From positions 248,001-312,000 of the forward strand of contig JAQWRY010000001.1 in assembly GCA_029243485.1 (NCBI GenBank): a stretch of DNA of 64,000 bases. The letters run 5' to 3'. This document shows, piece by piece, positions 8,237 to 16,867 of this stretch. Made by a program: the position numbers and the translations under genes. The notes below the pieces were generated by a model. That model saw only the letters and a list, made by a program, of their open reading frames with translations, did not search any database and was not told the origin of the DNA. Position 1 is the stretch's first letter. Every line of letters begins with the position of its first letter. Source of the stretch: Candidatus Binatia bacterium (GTDB lineage Bacteria; Desulfobacterota; Binatia; UBA12015).

Positions 8237-9502
8237 ATGAACCCACGCCGTCCCCGCCCCACCTCAAGCTTCGATCCGCTACGCACGCGCCGCGCCCTCC
8301 TTCGCGAGGGCGTCTATGGTGCCGGCCTCCTCGCTGTCGGCTCCTTCCTCAGCGCCTGTGGCGACACGACGGTCGCAGGCAGCCAGCCGCGACAAAGCAA
8401 CATTCCCAACGTCGGCCCACTCGGCGCGCCTGACGAGAACGGCATCCGTCTCCCGAACGGCTTCCGGTCCCGCATCCTGGCGGCCTCCGGTGAGCCCGTC
8501 CCGGGGAGCGGGGGGTACCTCTGGCACGGTGCGCCCGACGGCGCCGCAACCTTCCTGCAGCGGGACGGCGGCTGGATCTACACCGTCAACAGCGAGATCC
8601 CGAACGGCGACGGCGGTGCGAGCGCAATCCGCTTCGATTCCGACGGCAACGTGGTCGACGCGTACCGGATTCTGTCCGGCACGAATTTCAACTGTGCCGG
8701 GGGCCCGACGCCGTGGGGAACGTGGCTCTCGTGCGAAGAAGACTTCTCCGGCCACGGCGCCGTCTTCGAATGTGACCCGACCGGCGCAACCGAGGCGGTG
8801 CGGCAGGCCGCGATGGGCCTGTTCGTGCACGAGGCGGTCACCGTCGACGACTTGCGTGGGCAGCTCTACATGACCGAAGACATGCCGGACGGCGGCTTCT
8901 ATCGCTTCACGCCGAGCAGCTATCCCAACCTGGGTAGTGGCACGCTCGAGATCGCGCGGGTCGCCGACCTCGACGCCGTCCACGCGGGTGGCGTCAGTTC
9001 CGTCGCGTGGCTCACTGTGCCCGACCCGCTCGCGACGGACGAGTTCACGCGGTACCAGGTCGAGGGGAGCACCGGATTCCTCGGCGGCGAAGGCATCTGG
9101 GAACGCAACGGACACGCCTTCTTTGCAACCAAGTTCGACAATCGCGTCTACCACTACGACATCGAAGCCCAGACGATCTGCACGCTCTATTCCGCAGCGG
9201 ACGACGGCGGTGTTCTCACCGGCGCCGACAACGTCACGATCGCCGACCTGGGTGGTGAGGTTCTCGTCGCCGAAGATGGCGGCGACATGCAGATCATCGC
9301 ACTGGTCCCGGGCGCGGACGAGTGCGATCTGAATTCCATCGTCCCCCTCTTGCAGGTCGTGGGCCAGGACGACTCCGAGGTCACCGCCCCGGTCTTCGAC
9401 CCCTCCGGCACTCGCCTGTATTTCGGGTCGCAACGAGGGTTCGGCGGAGACTTCTTCGCAAGCGGCATCACGTACGAGGTGAGCGGACCATTTCTCGTGT
9501 GA
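8237..9502 (+). CDS. PhoX-like (DUF839) exported lipoprotein
   Basis: 421 residues. The N-terminus has a twin-arginine-like and lipobox region (RTRRALLREGVYGAGLL then SFLSAC), suggesting Tat export with a lipid anchor at the cysteine. The mature part looks like DUF839/PhoX: RLPNGFRSRILAASGEPV, NSEIPNGDGGASAIRF, CAGGPTPWGTWLSCEED, and VHEAVTVDDLRGQLYMTED, which are characteristic blade sequences of PhoX-type six-bladed propellers. PhoX enzymes are calcium/iron phosphatases, but many DUF839 proteins have no known reaction. It is followed 18 bases later by a cupin gene on the same strand, probably co-transcribed. Confidence 0.8.
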   Translation: MNPRRPRPTSSFDPLRTRRALLREGVYGAGLLAVGSFLSACGDTTVAGSQPRQSNIPNVGPLGAPDENGIRLPNGFRSRILAASGEPVPGSGGYLWHGAPDGAATFLQRDGGWIYTVNSEIPNGDGGASAIRFDSDGNVVDAYRILSGTNFNCAGGPTPWGTWLSCEEDFSGHGAVFECDPTGATEAVRQAAMGLFVHEAVTVDDLRGQLYMTEDMPDGGFYRFTPSSYPNLGSGTLEIARVADLDAVHAGGVSSVAWLTVPDPLATDEFTRYQVEGSTGFLGGEGIWERNGHAFFATKFDNRVYHYDIEAQTICTLYSAADDGGVLTGADNVTIADLGGEVLVAEDGGDMQIIALVPGADECDLNSIVPLLQVVGQDDSEVTAPVFDPSGTRLYFGSQRGFGGDFFASGITYEVSGPFLV

Positions 9503-9520
9503 GGAGAGGCGGAGCATCAA

Positions 9521-9982
9521 ATGAGCGAAGAACTCACTGCGGCCATCCACCTCGGCGACGATGACATCCCCTGGGTCGATCTCCCGGACGGCTCGGGCCT
9601 GAAGCTGGTCTACGCCAAGATCAAAGAAGGTCTCTGGATCATCCGGAACAGGTTCAAACCGGGCTTCGGGGTCGGCACGCACAAGCACACCGGCCCGGTC
9701 TTCGGCTACACCTCTACGGGGGCGTGGAAATACGAAGAGTACGAATACGTGAACCGCGCCGGGTCCTTTCTCTACGAACCGGCCGGCTCGGTACACACTC
9801 TGATCACTCTTCCGGAGAACACCGAGGACACCGACGTCTGGTTCCAGATCTACGGGGCCAACCTCAATCTGAATCCGGATGGGAGCATCGAATCCGTCGT
9901 CGATGCGCAACTCATCTCGGACGCCTACTTCGCGTTGTGCGAGATGCAGGGCCTCCCCCGCCCCAACGTCGTTACCGACTGA
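9521..9982 (+). CDS. single-domain cupin, ChrR/2,4'-dihydroxyacetophenone dioxygenase-like
   Basis: 153 residues with one cupin barrel. Motif 1 is GVGTHKHTGPVFGYTSTG with two metal-binding-type histidines, and motif 2 is FLYEPAGSVHTL with the third. It resembles small cupins annotated as 2,4'-dihydroxyacetophenone dioxygenase-like, which hold a metal and can cleave C-C bonds or sense ligands. GGAGAGG lies shortly before ATG 9521. Its position between the PhoX-like and GH3 genes suggests one transcription unit but does not fix the substrate. Confidence 0.75.
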   Translation: MSEELTAAIHLGDDDIPWVDLPDGSGLKLVYAKIKEGLWIIRNRFKPGFGVGTHKHTGPVFGYTSTGAWKYEEYEYVNRAGSFLYEPAGSVHTLITLPENTEDTDVWFQIYGANLNLNPDGSIESVVDAQLISDAYFALCEMQGLPRPNVVTD

Positions 9983-10049
9983 ACTCCTCCGCCTGCCTGG
10001 GCGGCGCGCCTTGAAGAACGGCCCCCATTGTGATCGTTCGCGGGGCGTC

Positions 10050-12029
10050 ATGAAGATCCTTCGGAGAACCGTCCTCTCGATCTGCGCGGTGGTGGCGATC
10101 GTGCTCCTCGCGGTTACCGCCGTCGTCCTTCTTTCGGTCCGGCGAGACAGCGCGGCGCAGGAGACCCTGGGCCGGCTCGCACCCAAAATCGACACCGATG
10201 GGCGACGCGTCCGCGACCTCAACAAGAACGGCTCCGTCGACCCATACGAAGACCCCCGCGTCGCCACAGACCAACGCGTCGAGGACCTGGTCGGCCAGAT
10301 GACGGTCGCCGAGAAGGTCGGCCTCATGCTCCAGCCTCCGATCTTCATGGAGCCCGACGGAAGCCTCAAAGACGGATGGGGCGGAGCTTTCATGCAGGGC
10401 TTCGGAACGGCTGAGGCCATAGCGGGCAGACAGATCCGACACTTCAACCTGAGGAACTCGTCCGACTGCGAGGCGATGGCCGAGTGGAACAACCGGCTTC
10501 AGGAGATGGCGGAACGAACCCGCCTCGGCATTCCTGTCACGATCAGCACCGACCCGCGTCACGGGGTCCGTGATGCGGGCGCCGTGACGTCCGTGGGCAC
10601 CAAAGGCTTCTCACTCTGGCCCGAGCCCCTCGGCCTCGCCGCCACCCGAGACCGTGCCCTCGTGAAGCGCTTCGGGGAGATCGCGAACCAGGAGTACCGC
10701 GCGGTCGGAATTCGCACGGCGCTGCACCCCATGGCCGACCTCGCCACGGAGCCCCGCTGGGGCCGGGCGATCGGAACGTTCGGAGAAGACGTCGGACTCG
10801 TGTCGGAGATGGTCGTCGCCTACATCGATGGATTCCAGGGACCGGAGATCGGCAACGAGAGCGTGCTCTGCATGACCAAGCATTTTCCGGGCGGCGGGCC
10901 GCAGAAGGACGGGCTCGACGCCCACTTCAGCTACGGCGGGGACCAAGCGTATCCCGGCGACGCATTCGAAACGCACCTGATCCCGTTTGAAGCCGCGATC
11001 GCGGCGGGGACCGCGCAGATGATGCCCTACTACGGCGTACCGGTGGGCCAAACGAGCGAGGACGTCGCCATGGGATTCAACCGTGACGTCATCACCGGGC
11101 TGCTGCGCGATCGCTTCGGGTTCGACGGCGTGGTGTGCACGGACTGGCAGATCGTTGCGCCGAAGGGCGCCGGCCCGATCGAGGTCATCCATGCCCGCTC
11201 CTTCGGAGTCGACGACCTGTCGATTCCGCAGCGCTACCGCAAGGCGCTCGACGCGGGCGTCGATCAGTTCGGCGGAGAAGAGGATCCGGCGCCGCTGATC
11301 GGGTTGGTCGAGTCAGGCGCGCTCCCCGAGGAGCGCCTCGACACGTCGGTTCGTCGGATTCTCCGCGACCAGTTCCGGCTCGGCCTCTTCGACGACCCAT
11401 ACGTGGATGCGAGCGCAGCGGTCGAGATCTGCGACCAACCAGAGTTTCACGCCGCCGGCGCCGAAGCCCAACGCCGATCGATCGTGCTCCTACAAAACGA
11501 CGAAGACCTCCAAGGCGACCCGCGCCTCCCCCTCGCACCCGAAACCCGCCTCTACATCGAGAACATCGACCCCTCCGTCGCGGCGCACTACGGGACCGTC
11601 GTCCCCACGCTCGACGAGGCCGACGTCGCGCTCATTCGCATGCAGACGCCGTGGGTCGAGCATCCACCGGAAACGATCGGAGACCGGATTTTCAACACGC
11701 TCTTCCATCAGGGCGACCTCGACTTCAAGGGGGAGACGCTGGAGCACCTCCAGACCGTCGCGCGCACGAAGCCGACGATCCTCGCGATCTACCTCGACCG
11801 CCCCGCCGTCCTCGCGGGCGTCGCCGAGTACACCGCCGGGATCCTCGGCCACTTCGGCGCGACCGACGAAGCCCTTCTCGACATTGCGTTCGGGCGCTCG
11901 ACCCCCCGCGGCAAGCTTCCAATCGAGCTCCCCTCGTCGATGGAGGCGGTACGGGGGCAGAAGGAAGACCTCCCGCATGACTCGACCTCCCCTCTCTTCC
12001 CCTTCGGCTTCGGGCTTACCTACGACTAA
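10050..12029 (+). CDS. glycoside hydrolase family 3 beta-glycosidase, membrane-anchored or exported
   Basis: 659 residues that hydrolyse non-reducing beta-linked sugars with retention. An N-terminal hydrophobic segment (ICAVVAIVLLAVTAVVLL, about 11-28) anchors or exports it. GH3 domain 1 shows GIPVTISTDPRHG, RWGRAIGTFGED, and TKHFPGGGPQKDG, and the nucleophile is Asp365 in VVCTDWQIV. The C-terminal sandwich domain carries RRSIVLLQND and ends FPFGFGLTYD. Before the catalytic domain, DLNKNGSVDPYEDP resembles a dockerin/EF-hand calcium loop. It starts at ATG 10050 and is followed 28 bases later by the aldo/keto reductase. Confidence 0.88.
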   Translation: MKILRRTVLSICAVVAIVLLAVTAVVLLSVRRDSAAQETLGRLAPKIDTDGRRVRDLNKNGSVDPYEDPRVATDQRVEDLVGQMTVAEKVGLMLQPPIFMEPDGSLKDGWGGAFMQGFGTAEAIAGRQIRHFNLRNSSDCEAMAEWNNRLQEMAERTRLGIPVTISTDPRHGVRDAGAVTSVGTKGFSLWPEPLGLAATRDRALVKRFGEIANQEYRAVGIRTALHPMADLATEPRWGRAIGTFGEDVGLVSEMVVAYIDGFQGPEIGNESVLCMTKHFPGGGPQKDGLDAHFSYGGDQAYPGDAFETHLIPFEAAIAAGTAQMMPYYGVPVGQTSEDVAMGFNRDVITGLLRDRFGFDGVVCTDWQIVAPKGAGPIEVIHARSFGVDDLSIPQRYRKALDAGVDQFGGEEDPAPLIGLVESGALPEERLDTSVRRILRDQFRLGLFDDPYVDASAAVEICDQPEFHAAGAEAQRRSIVLLQNDEDLQGDPRLPLAPETRLYIENIDPSVAAHYGTVVPTLDEADVALIRMQTPWVEHPPETIGDRIFNTLFHQGDLDFKGETLEHLQTVARTKPTILAIYLDRPAVLAGVAEYTAGILGHFGATDEALLDIAFGRSTPRGKLPIELPSSMEAVRGQKEDLPHDSTSPLFPFGFGLTYD

Positions 12030-12057
12030 ACTCACCGTAACGAAACGGAGACCGGCC

Positions 12058-12933
12058 ATGATCGAGAAAATCCCCTTCGGAAGCACCGGCCACCAGAGCA
12101 CTCGCACGCTGTTCGGCGCTGCAGCCCTCGGGGGGATGCGGCAGGAGAAAGCCGACCAGGTGCTCGAAACCCTCCTCGCGCACGGCGTGAACCATATCGA
12201 CACCGCCGCGTCCTACGGCGATGCGGAGCTCCGGATCCAGCCCTGGATGAAGACGCGACGTGCGGAGTTCTTCCTCGCGACGAAGACCGCAGAGCGGACC
12301 TACGATGGAGCCAAGGCGGGCCTCCACCGATCGCTCGAACGGCTGGGCGTCGAGCAGCTCGACCTCATCCAGATGCACAACCTCGTTGATGAGGACGGCT
12401 GGCGCACGGCGTTCGCCGCCGGCGGTGCACTCGAGGCTCTGACGCAGGCCCGCGACGAAGGCCTGGTGCGCTTCCTCGGCGTAACCGGCCATGGAACACG
12501 GGTCGCGGCGATGCACCTCCGCAGCCTCGAGCGTCACCCGTTCGATTCGGTTCTGCTCCCGTACAACTTCACCATGATGAGCCAGCCGGCGTACGCCGCG
12601 GACTTCGAGGCCCTGGTGTCCATCTGCGAGGCGAGCGGCGTCGCCGTGCAAACGATCAAGAGTATCGCCCGACGGCGCTGGACCGAGAACGCGGAGCGAC
12701 GATTCAGCTGGTACGAGCCGCTCACCGAGCCCGATGCGATCGCCTGCGCCGTGCGCTGGGCGCTCGGCCGACCCGGGATCTTTCTCAACACCTCGAGCGA
12801 CGCCCGCTTTCTCGAGACGGTTCTCGCCGCCGCGGCCGAGCTCGGCGAGCGGCCTACGGACGACGCGATGAGAGCGGAAACCGCTCGCGCGGGTGTCGAG
12901 CCCCTGTTCGTCCCCGGGCACGAAGGGATCTGA
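12058..12933 (+). CDS. aldo/keto reductase family oxidoreductase
   Basis: The 291-residue TIM-barrel protein has NHIDTAASYGDAE (catalytic Asp/Tyr region), FFLATKTAERTYDGA (Lys) and LDLIQMHNLVDEDGW (His), the AKR tetrad region, followed by GLVRFLGVTGHG. It is shorter than classical AKRs and resembles the MviM/YajO-like bacterial branch. NAD(P)H-dependent carbonyl reduction or sugar/lactone dehydrogenation is expected; the substrate is unknown. It directly follows the GH3 gene, so a role in handling a released sugar is a reasonable inference. An ACGGAG ribosome site precedes ATG 12058. Confidence 0.85.
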   Translation: MIEKIPFGSTGHQSTRTLFGAAALGGMRQEKADQVLETLLAHGVNHIDTAASYGDAELRIQPWMKTRRAEFFLATKTAERTYDGAKAGLHRSLERLGVEQLDLIQMHNLVDEDGWRTAFAAGGALEALTQARDEGLVRFLGVTGHGTRVAAMHLRSLERHPFDSVLLPYNFTMMSQPAYAADFEALVSICEASGVAVQTIKSIARRRWTENAERRFSWYEPLTEPDAIACAVRWALGRPGIFLNTSSDARFLETVLAAAAELGERPTDDAMRAETARAGVEPLFVPGHEGI

Positions 12934-12947
12934 AGCCCCGCAGCAGT

Positions 12948-14297
12948 TCAGAGAAGCTGAACGCGAGCGCCTTCGATCTCGCGCATCGCGGGCGCGAGGA
13001 GCGCCTCTTCGCGCAGACACCGCCGCACGAAGTACCGCGCCAACTGGCCATCGAGTTCCGGCGGCGCCTCGAGCACGAAGGCCTCGAGCGCCACATCGGC
13101 ATCTTGCCAAGACGACGGCCGCCGACCGAGTAGCGTCGCCACCTCGTCGAGATCCTCGGCCTCGAGTTGCGGCCCGTATCGCTCCGCCCGGCGTAGGTAC
13201 TGCGCCACCCGCAGAGCGACGTCCAGGTCGTACGTTTCCCCGCGCCCCTCGCCGCCGAGCACGCCCGCGAGGAAGTCGTACGCTCCCGACCGACGGGTCG
13301 GCTTCGCATCCGGCAACGCCGGCGCCTCGATCTCGACGCCAGCTCGGTGCGCGATCAACTCGCACGGGATCCGCCCGTACACGAGGTACCAGCCGAGGAA
13401 CTGCGCGAGGTTCGTGCCCTTCGGACAACCACGCACAATGGCCGCCACCGCCATCGGCGTCTGAAGCCCGAACCGAATCGTGTAGAAATCGAGCGCGGCG
13501 ACGTCGAGGTCACAGCCCGTCTTCTGCGCGTAGCGCTCGAAACCCGGGCGGAGATCACCGAAGGGCTCCGAGAGATCGCGGGCGCGCAGCGCGCCCAGGT
13601 CCGCGAGGGGATCTCCAATGCACGCCAGCTCGAAGTCCAGCAGTGCCGTCACGCGAGCGCCATCGAAGATGAAGTTTCCGGAGTCCGCATGGAGACACGC
13701 CAACTGCGTGCGCTGAGGAAGATTGCGACGCACCCAGCGGATGCCGAACTCGATCATCGGTTCGGGCGCGGACTTGCGCGCACGGTAACCGCTCTCCCAA
13801 CGCGCGAAGTCGCCCAGAGGAACCTCATCCGGCCGCGGCCGCTCGACACCGATGTCTTCGAAGCGCTTCACGTCGATGGCGTGCAGGTCGGCATAGAGGT
13901 CCATCAAGTGAGCGAGAACCGACGCGCGGTCTTCCGGGTCTTCATTCGTCGACAGGTCCGGACGACCGGGGATGGCGTCCATGAGGAAACCCCGCGGGTC
14001 CTCGCACAAACCGTAGACGTGGGGGACGAGGAGGCCCTCGGACTCGAGAACTTCAAAGACGGCGACCTCGTGCTCCAGTGGGTAGATGCCACTGCCGACC
14101 TCGCCGCGATCCCCGCGAAAATACAGAGGCAGGATCCGCCCGTCCCGCTCGACGTCGACAAACCACGCCGGACGCCAACGCTCCTGCCGCCGCGCGCGGA
14201 CGATCCGACCACCCACGGTCTTCTCGATCCAGTCGAACGCCCGCTTCCACTCCGGGGCGAGCCCGTCTCGGTTCACCTCATCGTCGTCGTGCGCCAT
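12948..14297 (-). CDS. aminoglycoside-phosphotransferase-fold kinase (APH family)
   Basis: 449 residues. The kinase-like fold is shown by the catalytic loop CLHADSGNFIFDG (a variant of HGDxxxxN) and the metal motif LLDFELACIGDPLADLG. It has a long C-terminal helical extension of about 150 residues. Members in lipid- and steroid-degrading bacteria often sit by acyl-CoA dehydrogenases and are suspected to phosphorylate hydroxylated acyl substrates. It is unlikely to be a drug-resistance enzyme given this context. It lies convergent to the aldo/keto reductase, and a candidate operator lies 64 bases upstream of its ATG. Confidence 0.8.
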   Translation of the reverse strand: MAHDDDEVNRDGLAPEWKRAFDWIEKTVGGRIVRARRQERWRPAWFVDVERDGRILPLYFRGDRGEVGSGIYPLEHEVAVFEVLESEGLLVPHVYGLCEDPRGFLMDAIPGRPDLSTNEDPEDRASVLAHLMDLYADLHAIDVKRFEDIGVERPRPDEVPLGDFARWESGYRARKSAPEPMIEFGIRWVRRNLPQRTQLACLHADSGNFIFDGARVTALLDFELACIGDPLADLGALRARDLSEPFGDLRPGFERYAQKTGCDLDVAALDFYTIRFGLQTPMAVAAIVRGCPKGTNLAQFLGWYLVYGRIPCELIAHRAGVEIEAPALPDAKPTRRSGAYDFLAGVLGGEGRGETYDLDVALRVAQYLRRAERYGPQLEAEDLDEVATLLGRRPSSWQDADVALEAFVLEAPPELDGQLARYFVRRCLREEALLAPAMREIEGARVQLL

Positions 14298-14360
14298 GCC
14301 GGTAAAGGTTGCCAGAAACGTCGAGCGGTCGCGAGCCCGGCACCCGTCCAGGTACCCCCC

Positions 14361-14379
14361 TGGTCAAGACACCTGACCA
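14361..14379. promoter_or_regulatory. inverted-repeat operator candidate TGGTCA-N7-TGACCA
   Basis: A perfect 6-base inverted repeat with a 7-base spacer lies between the APH-type kinase (start 14297, minus) and the remnants beginning at 14399 (plus). The size and half-site (TGGTCA/TGACCA) suit a GntR/FadR- or TetR-type dimer. No regulator gene is adjacent. Confidence 0.35.
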
Positions 14380-14398
14380 TTTTACCTAATGTGATGCC

Positions 14399-14663
14399 AT
14401 GGGCAGCCCCTCGTTTTCTGCGTCCGAGCCTCCTCGTCGTCCCGACGACGCACGCGCTCCGAACGGAGCGCTACAAGTACATTGAGTACGAAGGGCGCGA
14501 TCCTGAACTCTACGACCTCTCGATCGACCCCGGCGAGTACACGAACCTGATCGGCACCGACGAAGGCGACGCGCTACTTCCCGCGCTCCGCGCGGAACTG
14601 CGGCAAACTCGAACCGCCGCCAAAGACGGGCGCCCGACGCCACGGGCCAAGAGCGGGTCGTGA
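14399..14663 (+). pseudogene. C-terminal fragment of a sulfatase
   Basis: The frame carries the hallmark sulfatase tail: ALRTERYKYIEYEG, then PELYDLSIDPGEYTNLIG, then a terminal helix. The whole catalytic N-terminal part, including the C/S-x-P-x-R formylglycine site, is absent. The preceding sequence is the kinase's upstream region, so the gene lost roughly its first 400 residues. The stop TGA 14661-14663 overlaps the GTG that opens the next remnant. Confidence 0.7.
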
Positions 14664-15065
14664 ACACCCTCCGTAAGATCTGCGCCGTCGCCCTCTTCCC
14701 GTCCATGGTCCTCGGCATCACCGCCACCTGCATCTGGTTGCTCGAGTCGGACCGGCGCGATTTGTTCAAGACGACCCAGCTCGCGACCATCAGCGCCGGC
14801 TTCATTCTCCTCTTCGCCCTCGAACGCCTCGCCCCCCACCGAGACCGATGGAACGACGGACGCGAACGGGACTTCTAGACCGATCTCTTCCACAACGGCT
14901 TCGGTGCGGTGACGTTTCCCGCGCGCCTGGCCGTCGCAATGGCCGACATGCCGGCCTTCCCCACCGGATTCGTCGGACAGCTCCTCTCTCCCTTCACCTG
15001 GCGCCGACTCGAAGCCGAGGGTGCGCCGGACGGCGGCTTTCTCGAGCATCTGGTAAAGGAGCCGC
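14660..15065 (+). pseudogene. sterol desaturase / fatty-acid hydroxylase superfamily remnant
   Basis: A start at GTG 14660 gives a membrane segment pair (AVALFPSMVLGITATCIW, TTQLATISAGFILLFALE) then RLAPHRDRWNDGRERDF, as in membrane di-iron hydroxylases. TAG 14876-14878 interrupts it, and the frame resumes TDLFHNGFGAVTFPARLAVA, then jumps to FPTGFVGQLLSPFTWRRLE, which resembles the family C-terminus. The three histidine boxes are missing. Both a nonsense codon and an internal deletion are therefore visible. It borders the intact SDR at 15087. Confidence 0.65.
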
Positions 15066-15086
15066 GTGAGCAGAGCAGGGGTAGAC

Positions 15087-15923
15087 ATGACGAACTACGT
15101 AGACGGCAAGACGATTCTCATCACAGGCGCGGCCGGCGGCTTCGGACGCTTGGTCGCCACGAAGACCGCCGCCCTCGGCGCCAACGTCGTCGGAGCCGAC
15201 GTGAACGAGGCCGAACTTCAGGCCACCGTCCGCACGATCGCCGACGCAGGCGGCCAAGCCGAGGCCGTACCGACCGACGTCACGAGCCTGAGCCAGATGA
15301 GGGCCTTCGCCGCCAAGGCGGTCGAGCGCTTCGACGCTATCGACGTCATGGTGAACAACGCGGGCACGATGCCGCTGGCCCTGTACGCCGACCACGACGA
15401 AGCTGCGGCTGCCTGGGACAAGTGCATCGACATCAACTTGAAGGGGGTCCTGCACGGCATCATGGCCGTTCATGATCAGATGATCGCCCAACGCCGCGGC
15501 CACGTCGTGAACCTCTCCTCGATCTACGGCAACTACCCTGTAGCGGGCGCGGCGGTCTACGGCGCGACGAAGGCCGCGGTGAACGTGCTCTCCGAATCGC
15601 TGCGACAGGAGTCGCAGGGGCGCATCAAGGTCACGACCATCCGCCCGACCGGGGTTCCCGGCACCGCGCTCGGAGACGGCATCGTCAACCCAGCCGCTCT
15701 CGGTGGCATCCTGGGCGGGAACGAGGCCGCCTTCATGGACAAGGTCGGTACGGTCTTCGGCGAAACGCCCCCCGCCGAACTCGTGGACCCCGACAGCATC
15801 GAGTACTTCGCGCTGAGTCCGGAGATCCTCGCCGACCAGATCGTGTTTGCGATCAATCAGCCTTGGGGCGTTTCGATCAGTGACCTCACCGTGCGTGCGT
15901 CCGGCGACGGCTACGTGATCTAG
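15087..15923 (+). CDS. short-chain dehydrogenase/reductase
   Basis: 278 residues. The Rossmann start ILITGAAGGFGRLVA has the TGxxxGxG cofactor motif, VMVNNAGTM follows, and the catalytic Ser and YGATK (Tyr-x-x-x-Lys) are in VVNLSSIYGNYPVAG...VYGATKAAV. Asp after the second strand (VVGADVNEAEL) favours NAD(H). The substrate is probably an alcohol or hydroxyacyl compound. ATG 15087 is preferred over GTG 15066 because GCAGGGG precedes it and the domain starts directly. Confidence 0.85.
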   Translation: MTNYVDGKTILITGAAGGFGRLVATKTAALGANVVGADVNEAELQATVRTIADAGGQAEAVPTDVTSLSQMRAFAAKAVERFDAIDVMVNNAGTMPLALYADHDEAAAAWDKCIDINLKGVLHGIMAVHDQMIAQRRGHVVNLSSIYGNYPVAGAAVYGATKAAVNVLSESLRQESQGRIKVTTIRPTGVPGTALGDGIVNPAALGGILGGNEAAFMDKVGTVFGETPPAELVDPDSIEYFALSPEILADQIVFAINQPWGVSISDLTVRASGDGYVI

Positions 15924-15935
15924 TGCGAGTGCATT

Positions 15936-16358
15936 TCAGTCATCGTCGGAGTGACGCACCGGCTTGCGCTTCTGCTTTATCTTGCCGCGACGCTGCTTCG
16001 CATCGACCCGCCGAACTTTCGATGCGCGCGTAGGCTTCGTCGGACGACGTGGGCGCGGGCGGATCGTCGCCAACCGAACCAGCGCGACCAGTCGCTCGAT
16101 TGCATCCGCGCGATTCCTGGCCTGCGTTCGGTACCGGCTCGCGTCGACCAGCACGATGCCGTCATCCGTCAACCGTGCCCCCTCGACCTTGGGAAGACGC
16201 GCGCGAACGGCCGCCGGTAGAGCGTGCGGATCGAAGCGAAGCTGCACGGCGGTGGCGAGCTTGTTCACGTTCTGCCCTCCCGGCCCCGAGGACCGGACGA
16301 AACTCTCCTCGATGTCGCTGTCATCGATCGACAGCGAGGGGCTCACGCGAATCTTCAC
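15936..16358 (-). CDS. arfB: alternative ribosome-rescue factor ArfB (peptidyl-tRNA hydrolase)
   Basis: 140 residues that release nascent chains from ribosomes stalled on non-stop mRNA. SFVRSSGPGGQNVNK contains the catalytic GGQ (residues 27-29), and the basic C-terminal tail KQRRGKIKQKRKPVRH is the part that enters the empty mRNA channel. Length matches YaeJ/ArfB and excludes full release factors, which have several more domains. The gene is convergent with the SDR and shares no obvious operon. Confidence 0.92.
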   Translation of the reverse strand: MKIRVSPSLSIDDSDIEESFVRSSGPGGQNVNKLATAVQLRFDPHALPAAVRARLPKVEGARLTDDGIVLVDASRYRTQARNRADAIERLVALVRLATIRPRPRRPTKPTRASKVRRVDAKQRRGKIKQKRKPVRHSDDD

Positions 16359-16362
16359 CCCT

Positions 16363-16838
16363 TCAATCTAGCTTGAAGGCGGTGAGACCGCCGGTGTCGT
16401 TCGTCCAATCGCCCCACGCGACGAAAACCATCCCATCGACGACGACCGGCGCCGACTGCACCTGCGCCGGCAGACTCCAATGGCCGAGCACCGCTCCCGT
16501 CGCCGGATCCTGCGCGACGACGCCCGTCACCTCCACGGGGCTGCACGTCGGAAAGTCCGGGGCGGTGTTGTGGAAGCAAATTTCGATGTCACAGCCGGCC
16601 TCACCATCGAAGCAGCGAACCTCGCGGCCGATGCGCAGGGCCCGAGGGTGGTTGAGCGTGCGGCCGGGGGCCTCGAACTCCATCCAATCGTCCCGCGCGG
16701 GATCCCCGCCGCCGCGACCATCGCCGCGGCCGGATAGGCTGCGCGCAGCGGGAGGAGCAGCAGCATTCAGCACCCCGAACGACCCCCAGCCGACATTGCA
16801 CGGGAAACCGTAGGATCCCAGGAAACCCGAGGCGGGGC
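16363..16838 (-). pseudogene. C-terminal fragment of a PQQ-type beta-propeller protein
   Basis: On the minus strand the frame opens after a TAG with no good start and reads FGVLNAAAPPAARSL, WMEFEAPGRTLNHPRAL, VVAQDPATGAVLGHWSLP, then SAPVVVDGMVFVAWGDW. These are typical last-blade repeats of PQQ-binding-like propellers. Most of the propeller and any signal peptide are missing. It ends 5 bases from arfB. A related type of protein is broken at 406-972. Confidence 0.6.
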
Positions 16839-16867
16839 CGTCAAGCTAAACCGCCCAGACAACGGCC

